Assembly (NCBI GenBank): GCA_039182865.1
Contig: JBCDBX010000001.1
Location: 36,179-100,178, forward strand
From: UBA1858 sp039182865
GTDB lineage: Bacteria; Pseudomonadota; Gammaproteobacteria; UBA4575
Length of the DNA: 64,000 nucleotides
Direction of reading: 5' to 3'
Under the pieces are notes generated by a model that was not told the origin of the DNA, ran no database searches, and saw only the letters and a program-made list of their open reading frames with translations. Shown here one piece after another: positions 62,476 to 64,000 of the stretch; position 1 is the first letter of the stretch; the number at the start of each line of letters is the position of its first letter. Made by a program: the position numbers and the translations under genes.

Positions 62476-62509
62476 TTTAAGTTAGCAATAGCTCCAACGA
62501 GCCAATGGA

Positions 62510-62821
62510 TTAACTTTCCTGATTATCCAAGTCCTTGTTAACTCGCTCACGTAACTCTTTGCCGGGTTTAAAATGAGGCACGTATTTTCCAGGCAGTGAG
62601 ACAGTTTCACCAGTCTTGGGATTTCGACCCACGCGTGGAGGACGAAAATGTAATGAGAAACTGCCAAAGCCTCGAATTTCGATGCGCTCTCCGGTAGAAA
62701 GTGCATCACTCATTTGTTCTATGACACTTTTAACAGATAGCTCAATATCTTTATGCTGCAAATGACTTTGCTTTTGCGCAATTTTTTCTATCAGCTCAGA
62801 TTTGGTTATTACATTTGCCAC
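62510..62821 (-). CDS. ihfB: Integration host factor subunit beta
   Basis: A 103-residue HU/IHF protein with VITKSELIEKIAQKQSHL at the start, RIEIRGFGSFSLHFRPPRVG and GRNPKTGETVSLPGKYVPHF, the form typical of IHF-beta. It pairs with IhfA (49007-49306). It lies 33 nt after rpsA, the standard order. The lapA and lapB genes that often follow ihfB before pyrF are absent here. Confidence 0.97.
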   Translation of the reverse strand: MANVITKSELIEKIAQKQSHLQHKDIELSVKSVIEQMSDALSTGERIEIRGFGSFSLHFRPPRVGRNPKTGETVSLPGKYVPHFKPGKELRERVNKDLDNQES

Positions 62822-62854
62822 AGGTAAGTCCTTATCAGAAAATGTTAACGTAAA

Positions 62855-64000
62855 TTAGTCACCCATCTGTTCCTTGATAATATCTCCAAGAGAAGTCGAA
62901 CCTCCACCAGTATTGTTATAATCCTGAAGAGCATCTGCTTCTTCTTGTTCTTCCTTGGCTTTAATAGAAAGTGTGATTGCACGAGTTTTGCGATCAACAC
63001 CCATGAACTTCGCCTCCACTGATTCACCTTCTTTCAATACGCTACGTAAATCTTCAATTTTATCACGCGCATATTCAGTTGCTCGAAGCACACCTTCAAT
63101 TCCATCACCTAGTTCTATAATTGCTGCCTTAGCATCAATCTCTTTAACTTTTCCCGTAACGATACTACCTTTTTGATGTTCTGCAAGATAAATAGACAAC
63201 GGATCCTGATCTAACTGCTTAATTCCAAGCGAGATACGCTCTCTTTCTGCATCAACAGTGAGCACGATCGCTTCGATCTCTTCGCCTTTTTTGAAATTAC
63301 GGATTGCATCTTCACCTGTATCATTCCAAGAAATATCAGATAAGTGCACCAGACCATCGATTCCACCATCCAAGCCAATAAAGATTCCGAAGTCAGTGAT
63401 GGATTTGATTTGGCCGCTAACTTTGCTTCCTTTGTCATGCGTCGCGGCAAATTCATCCCATGGATTTGACTGACATTGCTTGATGCCCAGAGAAATGCGA
63501 CGACGCTCCTCATCAATATCGAGAATCATCACTTCAACCTCGTCACCAAGTGCAACAATTTTAGCAGGATTAACATTCTTGCTTGTCCAATCCATTTCAG
63601 ACACGTGGACGAGCCCTTCAACGCCATCCTCAATTTCTACGAAACAACCATAATCTGCAATATTTGTAACTTTACCAAAAGATCTTGCCCCTTCTGGGAA
63701 TCGACGCATTAAGTCTGCCCAAGGATCCGAACCCAGCTGTTTCAATCCTAAGGAAACACGTGTTTTCTCTTTATCAAACTTAAGAATTTTAACTTCAATT
63801 TCGTCACCAATGGCGACGACTTCGGATGGATGCTTAACACGCTTCCAAGCCATATCAGTGATGTGTAATAAGCCGTCGACACCACCAAGATCTAAGAAAG
63901 CACCATAATCGGTTAAGTTCTTAACGATACCTTTCACCACACTGCCATCATGTAGGCTTTCCAGTAGTGATTCACGCTCTTCACTAAATTCTGTTTCAAC
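62855..64000 (-). CDS. rpsA: 30S ribosomal protein S1 (partial, N-terminus outside window)
   Basis: The frame stays open to the right edge (382 codons including the stop). Four S1/OB repeats are readable (GSVVKGIVKNLTDYGAFLDL, GKVTNIADYGCFVEIEDG, SGQIKSITDFGIFIGLDGG, TGKVKEIDAKAAIIELGDG), with intervening HITDMAW and HVSEMDW motifs. The acidic C-terminus ends SLGDIIKEQMGD. S1 binds mRNA and promotes initiation. About 30% of the protein, its N-terminal S2-binding part, lies beyond 64000. Confidence 0.97.
   Translation of the reverse strand, partial: VETEFSEERESLLESLHDGSVVKGIVKNLTDYGAFLDLGGVDGLLHITDMAWKRVKHPSEVVAIGDEIEVKILKFDKEKTRVSLGLKQLGSDPWADLMRRFPEGARSFGKVTNIADYGCFVEIEDGVEGLVHVSEMDWTSKNVNPAKIVALGDEVEVMILDIDEERRRISLGIKQCQSNPWDEFAATHDKGSKVSGQIKSITDFGIFIGLDGGIDGLVHLSDISWNDTGEDAIRNFKKGEEIEAIVLTVDAERERISLGIKQLDQDPLSIYLAEHQKGSIVTGKVKEIDAKAAIIELGDGIEGVLRATEYARDKIEDLRSVLKEGESVEAKFMGVDRKTRAITLSIKAKEEQEEADALQDYNNTGGGSTSLGDIIKEQMGD

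Noticed and set aside
1..64000. CRISPR arrays, insertion sequences or toxin-antitoxin pairs
   Set aside because: No regularly spaced repeats, transposase motifs or paired small genes of that type were seen.

Overview
The window is a gene-dense, AT-rich, chromosomal housekeeping segment of a gammaproteobacterium. Gene order points there directly: rpsB-tsf-pyrH-frr-uppS-cdsA-dxr-rseP-bamA-skp-lpxD-fabZ-lpxA, then rnhB-dnaE-accA-tilS-pyrG-kdsA-eno-ftsB-ispD-ispF, then lepB-rnc-era-recO-pdxJ-acpS, and thrS-infC-rpmI-rplT-pheS-pheT-ihfA-merR. The species cannot be fixed from the sequence; the low GC and compact spacing would fit an aquatic lineage with a fairly small genome. I saw no insertion sequence, CRISPR array, prophage block or rRNA.

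Layout. 1-14480 is one minus-strand run: tsaB (partial), a YoaA/DinG helicase, a GtrA-like membrane protein, the isoprenoid genes ispF/ispD, ftsB, eno, kdsA, pyrG, tilS, accA, dnaE and rnhB. 14571-17716 is a plus-strand island with a Gfo/Idh oxidoreductase, a DegT aminotransferase and lpxB. 17713-30099 returns to the minus strand with the lipid A / outer-membrane / isoprenoid / translation superoperon, ending at rpsB. 30304-37327 (plus) is map-glnD-dapC-dapD-spxA/arsC-like-dapE. 37615-42387 holds a ZnuD-like TonB receptor behind a Zur-box-like palindrome, a PolB-like exonuclease and mnmC. 42384-48279 (minus) is a thioesterase, cysM and the acpS-pdxJ-recO-era-rnc-lepB cluster. 48547-56105 (minus) is tRNA-Pro, merR, ihfA, pheST, rplT, rpmI, infC, thrS and tRNA-Val. 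56167-64000 holds uvrB, an aspartate aminotransferase, an orphan Bro-N gene, tRNA-Asn, galU, a ComEA-like protein, pyrF, ihfB and partial rpsA.

How it works together. The strongest biological signal is in the lipid A genes. The oxidoreductase/aminotransferase pair next to lpxB matches GnnA/GnnB of Acidithiobacillus ferrooxidans, which make the 3-amino analogue of UDP-GlcNAc used to build lipid A with only amide-linked primary acyl chains. LpxA carries Met at the acyl-chain ruler position, which suggests 10-carbon chains. The gnnA-gnnB-lpxB block is inverted relative to its neighbours, and flipping it back restores the order lpxA-gnnA-gnnB-lpxB-rnhB.

Several regulatory sites are readable. The thrS leader has a hairpin with a tRNA-Thr anticodon-like loop against the Shine-Dalgarno. 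infC starts with AUU. The rpsB promoter has a GC-rich discriminator. A Zur-like operator precedes the TonB receptor. Good terminators follow tsf and rplT.
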